A DNA stretch of 64,000 nt from Clostridium omnivorum. GTDB taxonomy: Bacteria; Bacillota; Clostridia; Clostridiales; Clostridiaceae. The stretch covers positions 1,848,001 to 1,912,000 of the forward strand of contig NZ_BRXR01000001.1 of assembly GCF_026012015.1 (NCBI RefSeq), in the 5' to 3' direction. The position numbers and the translations under genes were made by a program. A model generated the notes under the pieces. The model saw only the letters and a list, made by a program, of their open reading frames with translations, ran no database searches and had not been told where the DNA came from. The first letter of the stretch is position 1; each line of letters starts with the position of its first letter. Below are positions 17,697 to 26,152 of the stretch, one piece after another.

Positions 17697-18626
17697 CTAA
17701 TCTGCATTTAGCACTTTTATAGGGTTCTCCGTTAATAATTTATGAAAGATCTCATGTGAAATTCCATTGTGCTCACAATATGGAATAAACTCTTTAAATA
17801 TTCTATCATAAACCAAAATGCTTTCTTTATCATTTTTTTCTCCGAAATAAAAAGTACCAGCATCTTGAGAGAGCAATAATCTATCAATTAAGTCGTTCTC
17901 AATTAAATTTTTAAGTGCCTCTAAGTGCCAATTGAATTCCTTGCATCTTCCTAAATAGTCAAATTCTACCCATATCCCTTTTTTAGCAAGTTTCATTATA
18001 ATTTCAGAATTTTGTTCTACATCTCCATGTACCCAAATAAATTTATTTAGTGGTAATTTTTCTTCTTCAATAATTTCAACTGCTTTAACTGCTGAATTTG
18101 CTGGAATAGTATGACACTGTATAGGCAACTTAGTCTTAATGCTTGTTCTAGCAGCTGCTCTTAGTATTTTTTCTTGAAATTCAGTTATCACTCCAGTATC
18201 GCCCAATGCTATTTTAATGTATGCTGGCTTTACATTAGTTCCGTCAATTCCATTAAGAAATTCTGCTGTCCAAATATCTACTATTTCCTCAATATTTTTC
18301 CCTTTAAGCATAGCGGGAATAAACTTTTGTTCCACATTACTTCCATCCCATGCACCAATATTAGTAAGTATGTTTAAGCCTGTCCTCTTTGAACATTCTA
18401 TTAGTATTTTTATATCTCTACCTGATCCAAAAGTAGTTGCATCAACAAAAGTATCGCACCCTGACTTCTTCAAATCCAGTAAATATGGAAGCATTGTATT
18501 TACAACTTCTTCAACACTGTAATTATTGATACTTTCTGCCCCACTTCTATCCCAAGTTATATGTTCGTGCATAAGTGTCATTCCCAAATTATTACTATGT
18601 ATCTCACCAAGTACTGAATTTATCAT
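17697..18626 (-). CDS. Phosphotriesterase-family (PHP/arylesterase-like) metal hydrolase
   Basis: Amidohydrolase-superfamily enzyme of about 309 residues resembling phosphotriesterase, lactonase and PHP proteins. Metal ligands expected for the fold are visible: HEH near residue 19, a carbamylated-Lys candidate in AYIKIALGD, His in PIQCHTIP and WVHGDVEQ, and Asp in LLLSQDAGT. ATG 18626 was chosen because AAGGAG lies 11 nt upstream and the family length fits; the longer frame adds a hydrophobic segment with no ribosome site. It is the only gene between two rlmH-like repeats and its stop is 7 bp from one of them. The substrate is unknown; lactone or phosphoester hydrolysis are the usual activities. 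Confidence 0.85.
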   Translation of the reverse strand: MINSVLGEIHSNNLGMTLMHEHITWDRSGAESINNYSVEEVVNTMLPYLLDLKKSGCDTFVDATTFGSGRDIKILIECSKRTGLNILTNIGAWDGSNVEQKFIPAMLKGKNIEEIVDIWTAEFLNGIDGTNVKPAYIKIALGDTGVITEFQEKILRAAARTSIKTKLPIQCHTIPANSAVKAVEIIEEEKLPLNKFIWVHGDVEQNSEIIMKLAKKGIWVEFDYLGRCKEFNWHLEALKNLIENDLIDRLLLSQDAGTFYFGEKNDKESILVYDRIFKEFIPYCEHNGISHEIFHKLLTENPIKVLNAD

Positions 18627-18791
18627 ACTCCCGTCTTCTCCTTTAACTATATAAAATTTGATACTATATAACAAACAAGAACTTATTGTCACAATACTAA
18701 CAATTATAACATATTTAACCAATTTATTGTATATACTGCAAATTCATCCTTAACCATCATAGTAACTTATATACTTATAGCGAAAACAAAA

Positions 18792-18827
18792 AAAGAAGAC
18801 TCTCTTTATCATCTGAGAGTCCTCTTT
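18792..18827 (-). terminator. Intrinsic terminator upstream of the phosphotriesterase
   Basis: On the minus strand AAAGAGGACTCTC pairs with GAGAGTCTTCTTT, followed by a T-run. It lies downstream of the repeat at 18889, so it would end transcripts entering from the phosphotransferase gene. Confidence 0.8.
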
Positions 18828-18888
18828 CCTTAGCTTAAGATATATATTACTTTTTCTTTAAAACAAGTGATATATATTTTAAATTAGA

Positions 18889-18940
18889 GCCTACGTCATT
18901 TATGATACGGTTTACCGTAACGGGTATAACGTAGACTTTT
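18889..18940 (-). repeat. rlmH-end-like repeat copy 6
   Basis: The plus strand reads GCCTACGTCATTTATGATAC, then GGTTTACCGTAACGGGTATA, then ACGTAGAC. The minus-strand core AACCGTATCATAA matches the rlmH end (AACCGTACCATAA) at 12 of 13 positions. Two 23-bp arms around TT are complementary at 17 positions, so the single strand could fold. Confidence 0.75.
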
Positions 18941-19010
18941 ATCCTATTATAAAAAAAACATAAGTTTACTGTAGATTATGTCTATTAGTTATGGTATTCA
19001 AGAATACGAA

Positions 19011-19958
19011 CTATTCTATATTCCATTTCTGCAATAAAGTATCAACTTGACCATCAAGCCATCCGTTTATTCTTTGTATTCTCTCTTCCTCTTGCTTATT
19101 ACCATTCCAAATTAACTGATTTAACTCATGTTCTAGTTGATAGATTGTTAGGCGTTTTTCTATATTGGGCACATTCGAGGCAATCTGTAGATTTTTAACA
19201 ACGGATTTTAATAATAATCCAAGATTATTACCTGGAATTGATGGATAGATGCACCAATGAAAAAGATGAGTTAATTCAAAGTCCGATTCGCCAAACTGTG
19301 AGCACTCCCAATCTATTATTCCAGCCAATCTACCTTCGTGCACAATAATATTTTTAGGGTGAAAATCATTATGTAATAGTTTAGCTCCCCTTTGAAATTC
19401 CAAGGAGTTGATATTTGTATAGATATAATCAAATGCTTTTGAAACTATTTTTTTACTTTCTATCTCTATATCAATCTCAGAAAGACCGCTTCTTAACATT
19501 TCGATGTATTCAAGGTGTCCATCTTTCCATGACTTTGTACACCTCGGAATTGTAGCAGTATAGTGGCCAACGTCATAAGCAGCACCGGTTATTGAATGTA
19601 ATTCACTGAGGAATTGTGCAATTTCCCTTCCAACATTATTTTTTTGTTCATCTGTAAGATTCTGAATAACACTCCATAAATCATTGCCTTGCACATAATC
19701 AGTGATTAAGTAATAGTATTTGTGGCTAGAAACAGTAAATGATCCAGATGAATGAATTTTAGGTACAAGCAATAACGACTTTATTCTATTATGCTTTATT
19801 TGATTATCCAACGTGGATTTTGATATTCTTAGAATGTATTTGTGATCTAATAAGTAATCAATAACCCGACCGTTCTTTTGATAAAACTCTATCATGCCTG
19901 TAAAAATATTCTGAGCCTTTAAGACTTCAAGTATCTCATTTGTTTCAATCATTTCCAT
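19011..19958 (-). CDS. Aminoglycoside phosphotransferase-family kinase
   Basis: APH/choline kinase-fold phosphotransferase of 315 residues. The catalytic loop HNDFHPKNIIV lies near residue 195 and the metal-binding IDWECSQFGESDFE near 215; the ATP-binding region contains the Lys-poor strand YILRISKS. An N-lobe GNDLW and RxDxE-type hinge are consistent with small-molecule kinases. AGGAGG precedes ATG 19958. It is one of three genes (with a broken methyltransferase and a nitroreductase) in a repeat-bounded block. The group includes antibiotic, homoserine and choline kinases, so antibiotic resistance cannot be claimed from sequence. Confidence 0.82.
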   Translation of the reverse strand: MEMIETNEILEVLKAQNIFTGMIEFYQKNGRVIDYLLDHKYILRISKSTLDNQIKHNRIKSLLLVPKIHSSGSFTVSSHKYYYLITDYVQGNDLWSVIQNLTDEQKNNVGREIAQFLSELHSITGAAYDVGHYTATIPRCTKSWKDGHLEYIEMLRSGLSEIDIEIESKKIVSKAFDYIYTNINSLEFQRGAKLLHNDFHPKNIIVHEGRLAGIIDWECSQFGESDFELTHLFHWCIYPSIPGNNLGLLLKSVVKNLQIASNVPNIEKRLTIYQLEHELNQLIWNGNKQEEERIQRINGWLDGQVDTLLQKWNIE

Positions 19959-20044
19959 GATAACTTTCCTCCTATAATTTAGTATAAAAAGCGAGGTTAA
20001 TTAACTGATTAATACCCTTAATATAAACTTTAAAACAATCTTTA

Positions 20045-20467
20045 TCAGTAATTAGCCTCTGTATTATCTGTATAAATTAATTTCCATGAACAACTTTCTT
20101 TTTTTCTCATAAGAGGTGTAAATACATCAAAAATAAACTTCCCATTCGGTTTTAATGCTTGATATATTTTTTTCAATAAAGTAAGCCTATCCATAACTGA
20201 TAATACAGCATTTTTAAACCGTTCTGCATATAATCCAGGACCGCAGCCTAAATCGAGTAAAAGTTTATATTGAGATTATGGTGCTATTTTTGAAATCCAA
20301 TTTACTGATCTATCGAGAAACTCATGCTTACGAGTTGCTGCATCCCAATTGGGATTTAGATGAGCTGCAAGCATACCTTTAGAGATATGTTCATCATCCC
20401 AAAATTTATTTGTACTAGGAGTATATAAATTAGGTTTATTTGTATATTTTTTAAGTTCATTAAACAT
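20045..20467 (-). pseudogene. SAM-dependent methyltransferase, broken by a stop codon and a deletion
   Basis: The frame starts at 20467 with a 63-residue N-terminus typical of class I methyltransferases (NKFWDDEHISKGMLAAHLNP), reaches WISKIAP and meets TAA at 20276-20278. The same frame then continues with SQYKLLLDLGCGPGLYAERF, the SAM-binding motif I, directly joined to LLKKIYQALKPNGKFIFDVF. The segment normally between these motifs (about 80 residues) is missing. The stop looks like a CAA-to-TAA change. It is 15 bp downstream of the nitroreductase in the same direction. Non-functional. Confidence 0.75.
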
Positions 20468-20482
20468 TATTGAATCTCCTTT

Positions 20483-21064
20483 TCATATAAATTTATTGTA
20501 AAATACAACCTCACTAAGGCTCTTTTTTTCTGTAGTATTTTCATTATTAACTGGATAGCCGAAAGCAATAATTTCGGAAGCAATATAGGACTTAGGCAGA
20601 TTTAAAATATTCGAAAGTTCATCTACATTAAAATAAGAAATCCATGTGGAGCCCAGACCATGTTCTAAGGCAGCTATAACCATGTGGGTTCCTGGAATTT
20701 TTGTTTGATGTTCTTTCATATGTAGTCTTGTATAAATTTCATCCTCCATGTCCTCTATGATTTTAGCATGGCTTGGAAATCGTGATTTTTGAATATCTCT
20801 GCCACCACGTGATTTATCTCCATTATAGGTACAGAGAACAACCAGAAAATTCGCCGTCTTTATCCAGTTTTGGTTGTAAGCTATTTGAGATATTTCATTA
20901 ATTAATACATTATCTTTTATTAATCCAAATTTCCACGATTGCGCGTTTCCACCAGATGGTGATAATCTCCCAGCTTCAAGAATATAATTAATTACTTCAT
21001 CTGAAACATCTTTTTCAGTAAAATTTCTTATACTTTTTCGTTGTTTAAGCAAATCTAGCATCAT
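20483..21064 (-). CDS. Nitroreductase-family protein
   Basis: FMN-dependent nitroreductase-fold protein of 193 residues. The opening LLKQRKSIRNFTEKDVSDEV and ILEAGRLSPSGGNAQSWKFG (residues 5-46) are the family's FMN-phosphate contacts. IAALEHGLGSTWISYF and EIIAFGYP complete the fold. AAGGATAC precedes the ATG. It is the first gene of a repeat-bounded block that also holds a broken methyltransferase and a phosphotransferase. Physiological substrate unknown. Confidence 0.88.
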   Translation of the reverse strand: MMLDLLKQRKSIRNFTEKDVSDEVINYILEAGRLSPSGGNAQSWKFGLIKDNVLINEISQIAYNQNWIKTANFLVVLCTYNGDKSRGGRDIQKSRFPSHAKIIEDMEDEIYTRLHMKEHQTKIPGTHMVIAALEHGLGSTWISYFNVDELSNILNLPKSYIASEIIAFGYPVNNENTTEKKSLSEVVFYNKFI

Positions 21065-21450
21065 ATAATGTATCCTTTCTATAAATTGGTAAATTTACGT
21101 AATGGCATGATTAATGCAAAAATAAAAAGCCGTAGATTTACTCTACAGCTTTACATTCTAAAGGAAATAGTAAAACACGTATGGAGAGTAAACATAAAAT
21201 CAAAACAAATAAATTGGCAACACACAAGAACCGTCTTACTTAACAAAAACAGCTTTGCCAAAATATTGAATTATGATTTTATCTTACTTCTCCGTGCTTG
21301 CTTATGCATTATGATTATACTGCACTAAGCTTGCCGAACGACATTCCACCTTCCATAATCAAACCATTACATATGTGTATATAATACCACTAATGTTATT
21401 TAGTGTAAATAATCATTTCTGATTATTAGTAGATTATACATTGTGTTAAC
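21065..21450. other. Intergenic stretch between nitroreductase and repeat copy 5
   Basis: No supportable gene. A hairpin AAAGCCGTAGA / TCTACAGCTTT lies near 21127-21153. An 86-codon frame at 21068-21328 has no ribosome site and no family resemblance. Confidence 0.5.
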
Positions 21451-21503
21451 AGTCTACGTCATTTATGATCCGGTTTACCGTAACTGATATGACATAGGCT
21501 TTT
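21451..21503 (-). repeat. rlmH-end-like repeat copy 5
   Basis: The plus strand reads AGTCTACGTCATTTATGATC, then CGGTTTACCGTAACTGATAT, then GACATAGGC. It is closest to the copy at 18889, with a few changes in the right half. It lies between the Rrf2 gene end and the nitroreductase block. Confidence 0.7.
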
Positions 21504-21535
21504 AATTAATATAACATTTTTTTAAGATCTTATGC

Positions 21536-22039
21536 TTACCTTGATTTAGTATTATTAAACCATTCAATAGTAGCTTTTCTATTCTCCTCAGGAATTTTAT
21601 TCTTTAACTGCTCATGTAGCCATGCTAATGTCTTTTTCTTCAGATACTGCCTCATTTGTTCCTCTGCTTCTAACATTACAACTTTTATTAAGCAAGGACA
21701 CTTTGTATGGGTATCAGGTAAGTTATTTTTATCAATCAACAACTCCTTTTGCCTAATCTCCGCACACTGAAATAATGGCGAATTTCCTTCTATAGCTTCC
21801 ACAACATCCCAAAATGTTATATTTTCTGGTGAAAGAGCTAGCTCATATCCTCCATTAACACCTGGAATTGACTTCACAATACCTGATTTTTTTAACTTTG
21901 TATATACTTTTGACAGATAAGTCTCTGAAACTCCCTGATATGTTGCTAAATCTTTAATTCCAACAGATTTTCCTGATGGGATATCTACCATATATAATAA
22001 ACAATGCAATGCATACTCTACACCTATTGAAAATTGCAA
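21536..22039 (-). CDS. Rrf2-family transcriptional regulator
   Basis: Rrf2 winged-helix regulator of 167 residues, the family of IscR and NsrR, whose members often sense redox or nitric oxide through an iron-sulfur cluster. The N-terminus MQFSIGVEYALHCLLYM and DNA-binding VSETYLSKVYTKLKKSGIV plus wing PGVNGGYELA are typical. Cysteines occur at FQCAEI and in HTKCPCL, positions used for cluster binding in the family. The TTG start at 22039 has AAGGTG 6 nt upstream. It is divergent from an FMN-binding protein and a ferredoxin; matching palindromes in the spacer suggest it regulates both sides. Confidence 0.88.
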   Translation of the reverse strand: MQFSIGVEYALHCLLYMVDIPSGKSVGIKDLATYQGVSETYLSKVYTKLKKSGIVKSIPGVNGGYELALSPENITFWDVVEAIEGNSPLFQCAEIRQKELLIDKNNLPDTHTKCPCLIKVVMLEAEEQMRQYLKKKTLAWLHEQLKNKIPEENRKATIEWFNNTKSR

Positions 22040-22127
22040 TCAAATCACCTTCCTAAATAACAATATAATCTCCCCACATAGTACTTTATTATTTTTTATT
22101 AGTCAATATCTATCCACCAAATATTGT

Positions 22128-22209
22128 AGATAAAACTTATCTGCATTATATATTTATTGTTGACTTTTAAAAAAAGTCTCTATATAATAATTATAGATAA
22201 CAGTTATCC
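22128..22209 (+). promoter_or_regulatory. Promoter of the FMN protein/ferredoxin unit with two Rrf2-type operators
   Basis: TTGACT (22160-22165) and TATAAT (22183-22188) are 17 bp apart. AGATAAAACTTATCT (22128-22142) lies upstream and AGATAACAGTTATCC (22195-22209) just past the -10. Both have AGATAA/TTATC arms, so one regulator, probably the divergent Rrf2 protein, may bind both. Confidence 0.7.
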
Positions 22210-22274
22210 ATGATATATTTAATTGTATAATTAGAAAACTGTATTTCTTAATAACTTTTTAGGAGGAATGTTTA

Positions 22275-22646
22275 ATGTTTACAGAAAAATTTTATGACGT
22301 GCTAAAAAAAGAAGGTGTAGTTTCTATAGTATCTTGCTCAAACAATGAAGCCCATGTGTGTAATACCTGGAACAGCTATTTAGTAATTGTGGATGATAAT
22401 AAAATTTTAATACCTGCAGCTGCTATGATTAAGACCGAAGAAAATGTTAATGCTAATCCTAAAGTTAAATTAACATTTGGCAGTAAAGAAGTAATGGGGT
22501 ATAACTATATGGGAACTGGATTTTTACTCCAAGGAACTGCCAAGTTTTTAAAGGATGGAGATAACTTTAAAATGATGAGAGAAAAATACCCATTCCTTAC
22601 AAGAGTATTAGAAGTTACAGTTGACTCCTGCAAGCAAACACTTTAA
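22275..22646 (+). CDS. FMN-binding split-barrel (pyridoxamine 5'-phosphate oxidase-like) protein
   Basis: Small flavin-binding protein of 123 residues. FTEKFYDVLKKEGVVSIVSC and HVCNTWNSYLVIVDDNKIL followed by AAAMIKTEENVNANPKVKL are characteristic of the PNPOx-like split-barrel family. AGGAGG precedes the ATG. Sixteen bases separate its stop from the ferredoxin ATG, so the two form an operon. Divergent Rrf2 control suggests a role in electron transfer during redox or nitrosative stress. It is not the true PdxH enzyme, which is longer. Confidence 0.82.
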   Translation: MFTEKFYDVLKKEGVVSIVSCSNNEAHVCNTWNSYLVIVDDNKILIPAAAMIKTEENVNANPKVKLTFGSKEVMGYNYMGTGFLLQGTAKFLKDGDNFKMMREKYPFLTRVLEVTVDSCKQTL

Positions 22647-22661
22647 TTAAAGGAGAAAACT

Positions 22662-22838
22662 ATGCCTAGAAGAATTAACAAATCAGATTGTGCTGGGTGT
22701 GGAACTTGTCAAAGAGTATGTATTGTGGGGTGTATAACACAAGAAGAATATAGAAAAAGATTAGTAAATGAATCTGCATGCGTTGATTGTGGAGCATGCC
22801 AATATGCTTGCCCTAAGAAATGCATATCCCAAAATTAA
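22662..22838 (+). CDS. Small 2[4Fe-4S] ferredoxin
   Basis: A 58-residue ferredoxin with two cluster motifs: CAGCGTCQRVC followed by a Cys in VGCI, and CVDCGACQYACPKKC. AAGGAG precedes the ATG by 6 nt. It directly follows the FMN-binding protein, so it likely passes electrons to or from that protein. The first motif has the unusual CIVGC in place of the usual CP, so one cluster could differ in properties. Confidence 0.88.
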   Translation: MPRRINKSDCAGCGTCQRVCIVGCITQEEYRKRLVNESACVDCGACQYACPKKCISQN

Positions 22839-23023
22839 ATTTTCTAAAATAGTTTTTCAGCACTATAGTTTGTTAGAAATAGTTTAAAAATCTACACCAA
22901 ACAATGGTAAAAAACAAAAAATTAAGTAAAAGGGGATGTAGCAATACTGTTTAATAAATATTTTGCACATCTCCTCTTTGATATCGTAAAATGAATTTGA
23001 AAACCAACTTATTAAAATTTCAA

Positions 23024-23106
23024 TTACCCATTTATTTTTCTTAAAATCCAAGCCAAGTTTTCACCAATACACTCAATATTTTTCATACTTTTGGAAGTAA
23101 TATTTA
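23024..23106 (-). pseudogene. C-terminal remnant of an iron-sulfur flavoprotein
   Basis: The minus strand encodes SKSMKNIECIGENLAWILRK followed by INGstop, matching the C-terminus of the flavoprotein at 16008 (GMKNMESIGENMTWLLTKIN). No start or upstream domain remains. It indicates an earlier copy deleted from this block. Confidence 0.6.
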
Positions 23107-23116
23107 TCTCCTATTA

Positions 23117-24367
23117 TTAAGCATATTCTTCATGAATCATTTCGGAAAAATTCATTCTATAAATTAAAACTTCTAAATAGCTTAATTTATCTATCTTATT
23201 ATACTTTATCATATTATATATTTCCTTAGAGTAATGTTTATTATGATCTGTAATTCTTGAAAATGAATATACAACTTCTATAACATTACCCTGACTTAAT
23301 CCTTTATTAAAGGAACTTATTCCTATAAGTATTGTTTGAATCAAAGAATAATTAACTATCATCATTGAATAAATCTCTAAAATACTGTTGGACTTCGATA
23401 ATGCCGTTGCATTACAAAACACATAATATACAAGATAATTTTCAAAAATGTGTTCATTCTCTTTTATAAAATCCTCATAATAATTGAAATAAGCTTCTTT
23501 TAATTTTTGAGATGAAGATTTCAATTCCATTATGGATGATATACCAAGTGCTGTCATATAATTATCTATAATATTGTTAAACTTTTCAGCTACCATATGC
23601 TCTAAATCTAATAATCCCAAAACCTTCTGAAGCAGCTCCAATTGTAAAGTAAAATCACTATTCTTTAGTGAATTATGCTCAATTTCATCAGTAAAATCTT
23701 CAGTACATTTAGCAACTATTGCATCCATATCCAAACTGCAATTTTTATTTATCCTTACTTGAATTTTATTAACAACCCTGCCTAGTAAAACAAGTCTTTC
23801 CTCTAGTCTATAGCTTCTATTTTGGATAATATCTATCATCGTACCCCTAATAGAGTAAAATAACTCCTGGTGGATTTTACTGCTTGGCATTATAATTTTA
23901 TCTATTCCATAATCTACTGGAGAAGTAATAGTAGTTTTTACAAATTTCATTTTTTCAGATTGTAAAATAACATTCCTAGCTGCCTCTGGACAAGATAAAC
24001 TCAGCGAAGCCTCTAATTCACCTAATACTAAATTTACTTTTCTGGGATACCTATTGCATGTTTTGCTCAAATACGACTCACCCAATTTTTTATGAACAAT
24101 GCATAATCCTCCACGTAAAAAAGGGCAAGATCCAAAACTATTCATTTTTATAGTTGCATACTTATTATCATTATAATCTTCAGTAACCTTCCTAACATTA
24201 TAAGATATAAGATTACTTAGAGATGGTTGTTTTATTTTTTTATATTTATTATATGTTTTTCTATCAACAAATATAGTCCAACCAGCACAGCAGGTTGCTT
24301 CACAATCCTTTCCGATACATGTAAATTCAGAAAAATTCTGTTCTGTAAAAGCGTCAAATTTAAACAT
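23117..24367 (-). CDS. FliB-family cysteine-rich protein (flagellin lysine N-methylase-like)
   Basis: The 416-residue protein has the FliB N-terminal cysteine pattern: C-x4-C-x3-CC (FTCIGKDCEATCCAGW, residues about 16-31), then CPFLRGGLCIVHKKLGESYL and C-N-R-Y-P-R. FliB methylates lysines of flagellin in Salmonella and the motif binds an iron-sulfur cluster. The C-terminal half is helical and poorly conserved. AGGGG precedes the ATG. No flagellar genes lie nearby, and it is in an accessory block, so its substrate here may not be flagellin. Confidence 0.8.
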   Translation of the reverse strand: MFKFDAFTEQNFSEFTCIGKDCEATCCAGWTIFVDRKTYNKYKKIKQPSLSNLISYNVRKVTEDYNDNKYATIKMNSFGSCPFLRGGLCIVHKKLGESYLSKTCNRYPRKVNLVLGELEASLSLSCPEAARNVILQSEKMKFVKTTITSPVDYGIDKIIMPSSKIHQELFYSIRGTMIDIIQNRSYRLEERLVLLGRVVNKIQVRINKNCSLDMDAIVAKCTEDFTDEIEHNSLKNSDFTLQLELLQKVLGLLDLEHMVAEKFNNIIDNYMTALGISSIMELKSSSQKLKEAYFNYYEDFIKENEHIFENYLVYYVFCNATALSKSNSILEIYSMMIVNYSLIQTILIGISSFNKGLSQGNVIEVVYSFSRITDHNKHYSKEIYNMIKYNKIDKLSYLEVLIYRMNFSEMIHEEYA

Positions 24368-24533
24368 TTTTTATACCCCTATCATATTTTTACATGTGCT
24401 ATATCGCAGTACAAAGCGAATATCACATACCTCATTACATTTTATTGAAAAACATATCAATTATAATATTTGTTCAATATAATTACAAATGTCCATTATA
24501 TTTACATATAATCACACTAGCTAGTGTAATACA

Positions 24534-24567
24534 AAAAACCGCATTAAATCTCTTTAATGCGGTTTTT
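24534..24567 (-). terminator. Terminator after the MATE transporter
   Basis: AAAAACCGCATTAAA and TTTAATGCGGTTTTT form a perfect 15-bp stem with a 4-nt loop. It is functional in either direction, about 100 bp past the MATE stop. Confidence 0.9.
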
Positions 24568-24665
24568 ATCTATTTATAAGTTATATTGACATTTTAATGA
24601 TAATGTAGAAATACTATGTACACTATTGATTTTAAGTTTTTTATCCTATATTTTTAATCTATTGT

Positions 24666-26033
24666 TTAGATCACAGCTTCTGGCACAGTAAGCTTTCGAA
24701 TTTTTCGTCGTGCGTAAAAGAAGATGCCTACTTGTCCAAGTCCTGCCAATGCCCAGGTGACTGGGTAACAGGTAAAGAGTACAACCTCTGTTGGATACCA
24801 AGTAAAAACTGTAGACAGCCAAACGATTCGCATGAGGCATGCACCTACCAATGTGGAAATCATAGGGGATATGGAATAGCCCATAGCACGGGTCAGGCCC
24901 GGATATACGTTCATGATGCCGCAGGTGAAGAATGCAATCATCATAACCTTAAGTCGAAGCATGCCCAGGTTAATTACCTCCGAGTCAGACGTAAAGATAC
25001 CTAGCAGCGGCTTTCCGAAAAGCACTGTGGCACCTCCTAGTAAAATCCAAGTTGCGAAGACTAATACCGTACACACCTTTGCAATGGTGTCAATTCGATC
25101 ATACTTCTTGGCCCCCATATTTTGACCAGTAAAAGCTATGGCTGCATTATAATAGGCATTCATTGTAGTACCTATATAATTTTCAACATTTCCTGAAGCA
25201 GCACTAGCCGCTACCATAATGGAGCCGAAGGAATTGACAGCTGACTGAATCAGCACATTTGAAACGGAAAAAAGCAATCCCTGCATGCCTGCAGGTAGTC
25301 CAATCCTCACAATGTCCTTCAGCTTATGGCCGTCAATATGCAGCTTCCGTGGTATAAACCGTATACCTCCATCACATCTGGACAGGCACATCATAATAAG
25401 CAGCACAGAAAGATACTCGGAAATAACTGTTGCAGATGCTACTCCTGCCACACCCATGTGCAGAACAATTACGAAAAACAGATTGAATATAACGTGTATA
25501 GTACCTGTAATTATCAGGTAGTACATTGGGCGGCGGCTATCACCTGCAGCACGTAGGATAGCTGCAGCAAAGTTATATACCATGGTGGCAGGCGCGCTGA
25601 TGAAGTATATCTTCATATATAGTACCGACAGATCTATAATATCCTCAGGAGTTCCCATCATGTTCAGCAAAGGCTTGCAAAGGACAATGCCCAGAATCAT
25701 GACAATCAGCCCTCCGATGATGCTGACGGCAATAGAAGTATGTACGGATCGGCTCACGTCGTCAGGTCGATCAGCACCACAGTCCTGAGCCACAACCACA
25801 GTAGTACCTACCGATAAGCCCATAAACAAGGTAATAATCAGGTTAATCAGTGAACCTGTTGCTCCAACTGCAGCCAAAGCCTTGCTGCCCGAGAAACGCC
25901 CCACCACCACCATATCTGCTGTATTAAACATCAGCTGCAAAATATACATTGCCATAATTGGCAAAGCAAAGATCAATATTCTACTAAACAGGGGACCGCT
26001 GCACATATCTACGTTGCGATTTCGAGAACTCAT
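24666..26033 (-). CDS. MATE-family multidrug/sodium antiporter
   Basis: Efflux protein of 455 residues with 12 predicted membrane segments in two homologous halves. Family features include PLFSRILIFALPIMAMYILQ at the start, NTADMVVVGRFSGSKALAAV and, in the second half, GLPAGMQGLLFSVSNVLIQS and AITFTGQN-like AFTGQNMGA. The coding sequence is visibly more GC-rich than its neighbours (GGCGGCGGC-type stretches), which points to transfer from another lineage. It follows a TetR gene on the same strand, with a flavoprotein remnant between them. Exported compounds are unknown; the family exports cationic drugs and dyes. Confidence 0.92.
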   Translation of the reverse strand: MSSRNRNVDMCSGPLFSRILIFALPIMAMYILQLMFNTADMVVVGRFSGSKALAAVGATGSLINLIITLFMGLSVGTTVVVAQDCGADRPDDVSRSVHTSIAVSIIGGLIVMILGIVLCKPLLNMMGTPEDIIDLSVLYMKIYFISAPATMVYNFAAAILRAAGDSRRPMYYLIITGTIHVIFNLFFVIVLHMGVAGVASATVISEYLSVLLIMMCLSRCDGGIRFIPRKLHIDGHKLKDIVRIGLPAGMQGLLFSVSNVLIQSAVNSFGSIMVAASAASGNVENYIGTTMNAYYNAAIAFTGQNMGAKKYDRIDTIAKVCTVLVFATWILLGGATVLFGKPLLGIFTSDSEVINLGMLRLKVMMIAFFTCGIMNVYPGLTRAMGYSISPMISTLVGACLMRIVWLSTVFTWYPTEVVLFTCYPVTWALAGLGQVGIFFYARRKIRKLTVPEAVI

Positions 26034-26054
26034 TAGCCATCCACTTCCCTTACA

Positions 26055-26140
26055 TTAATTATTTTGTATATTAAAAAGTTGCTTAATATATGAAATCATA
26101 TTTGCAGTAACATCTACATAATATACAGGCATAACGATTT
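26055..26140 (-). pseudogene. Internal remnant of a flavodoxin-like oxidoreductase
   Basis: The minus strand encodes PVYYVDVTANMISYIKQLFN before a stop, matching SPVYFADVTANMKALLE of the intact protein at 16008. It sits exactly between the TetR and MATE genes, so the MATE gene may have replaced a flavoprotein gene. Confidence 0.55.
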
Positions 26141-26152
26141 TACCCAATATGG

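Noticed and set aside
19011-19958. Calling the phosphotransferase an aminoglycoside resistance gene
   Set aside because: Only the generic kinase motifs are present; the family includes many metabolic kinases.
21068-21328. 86-codon plus-strand reading frame upstream of the nitroreductase
   Set aside because: No ribosome site, no recognisable family, overlaps a hairpin and the start of the divergent nitroreductase region.
24732-25788. Several plus-strand frames opposite the MATE gene
   Set aside because: GC-rich coding DNA yields long antisense frames; none has a ribosome site or family match.
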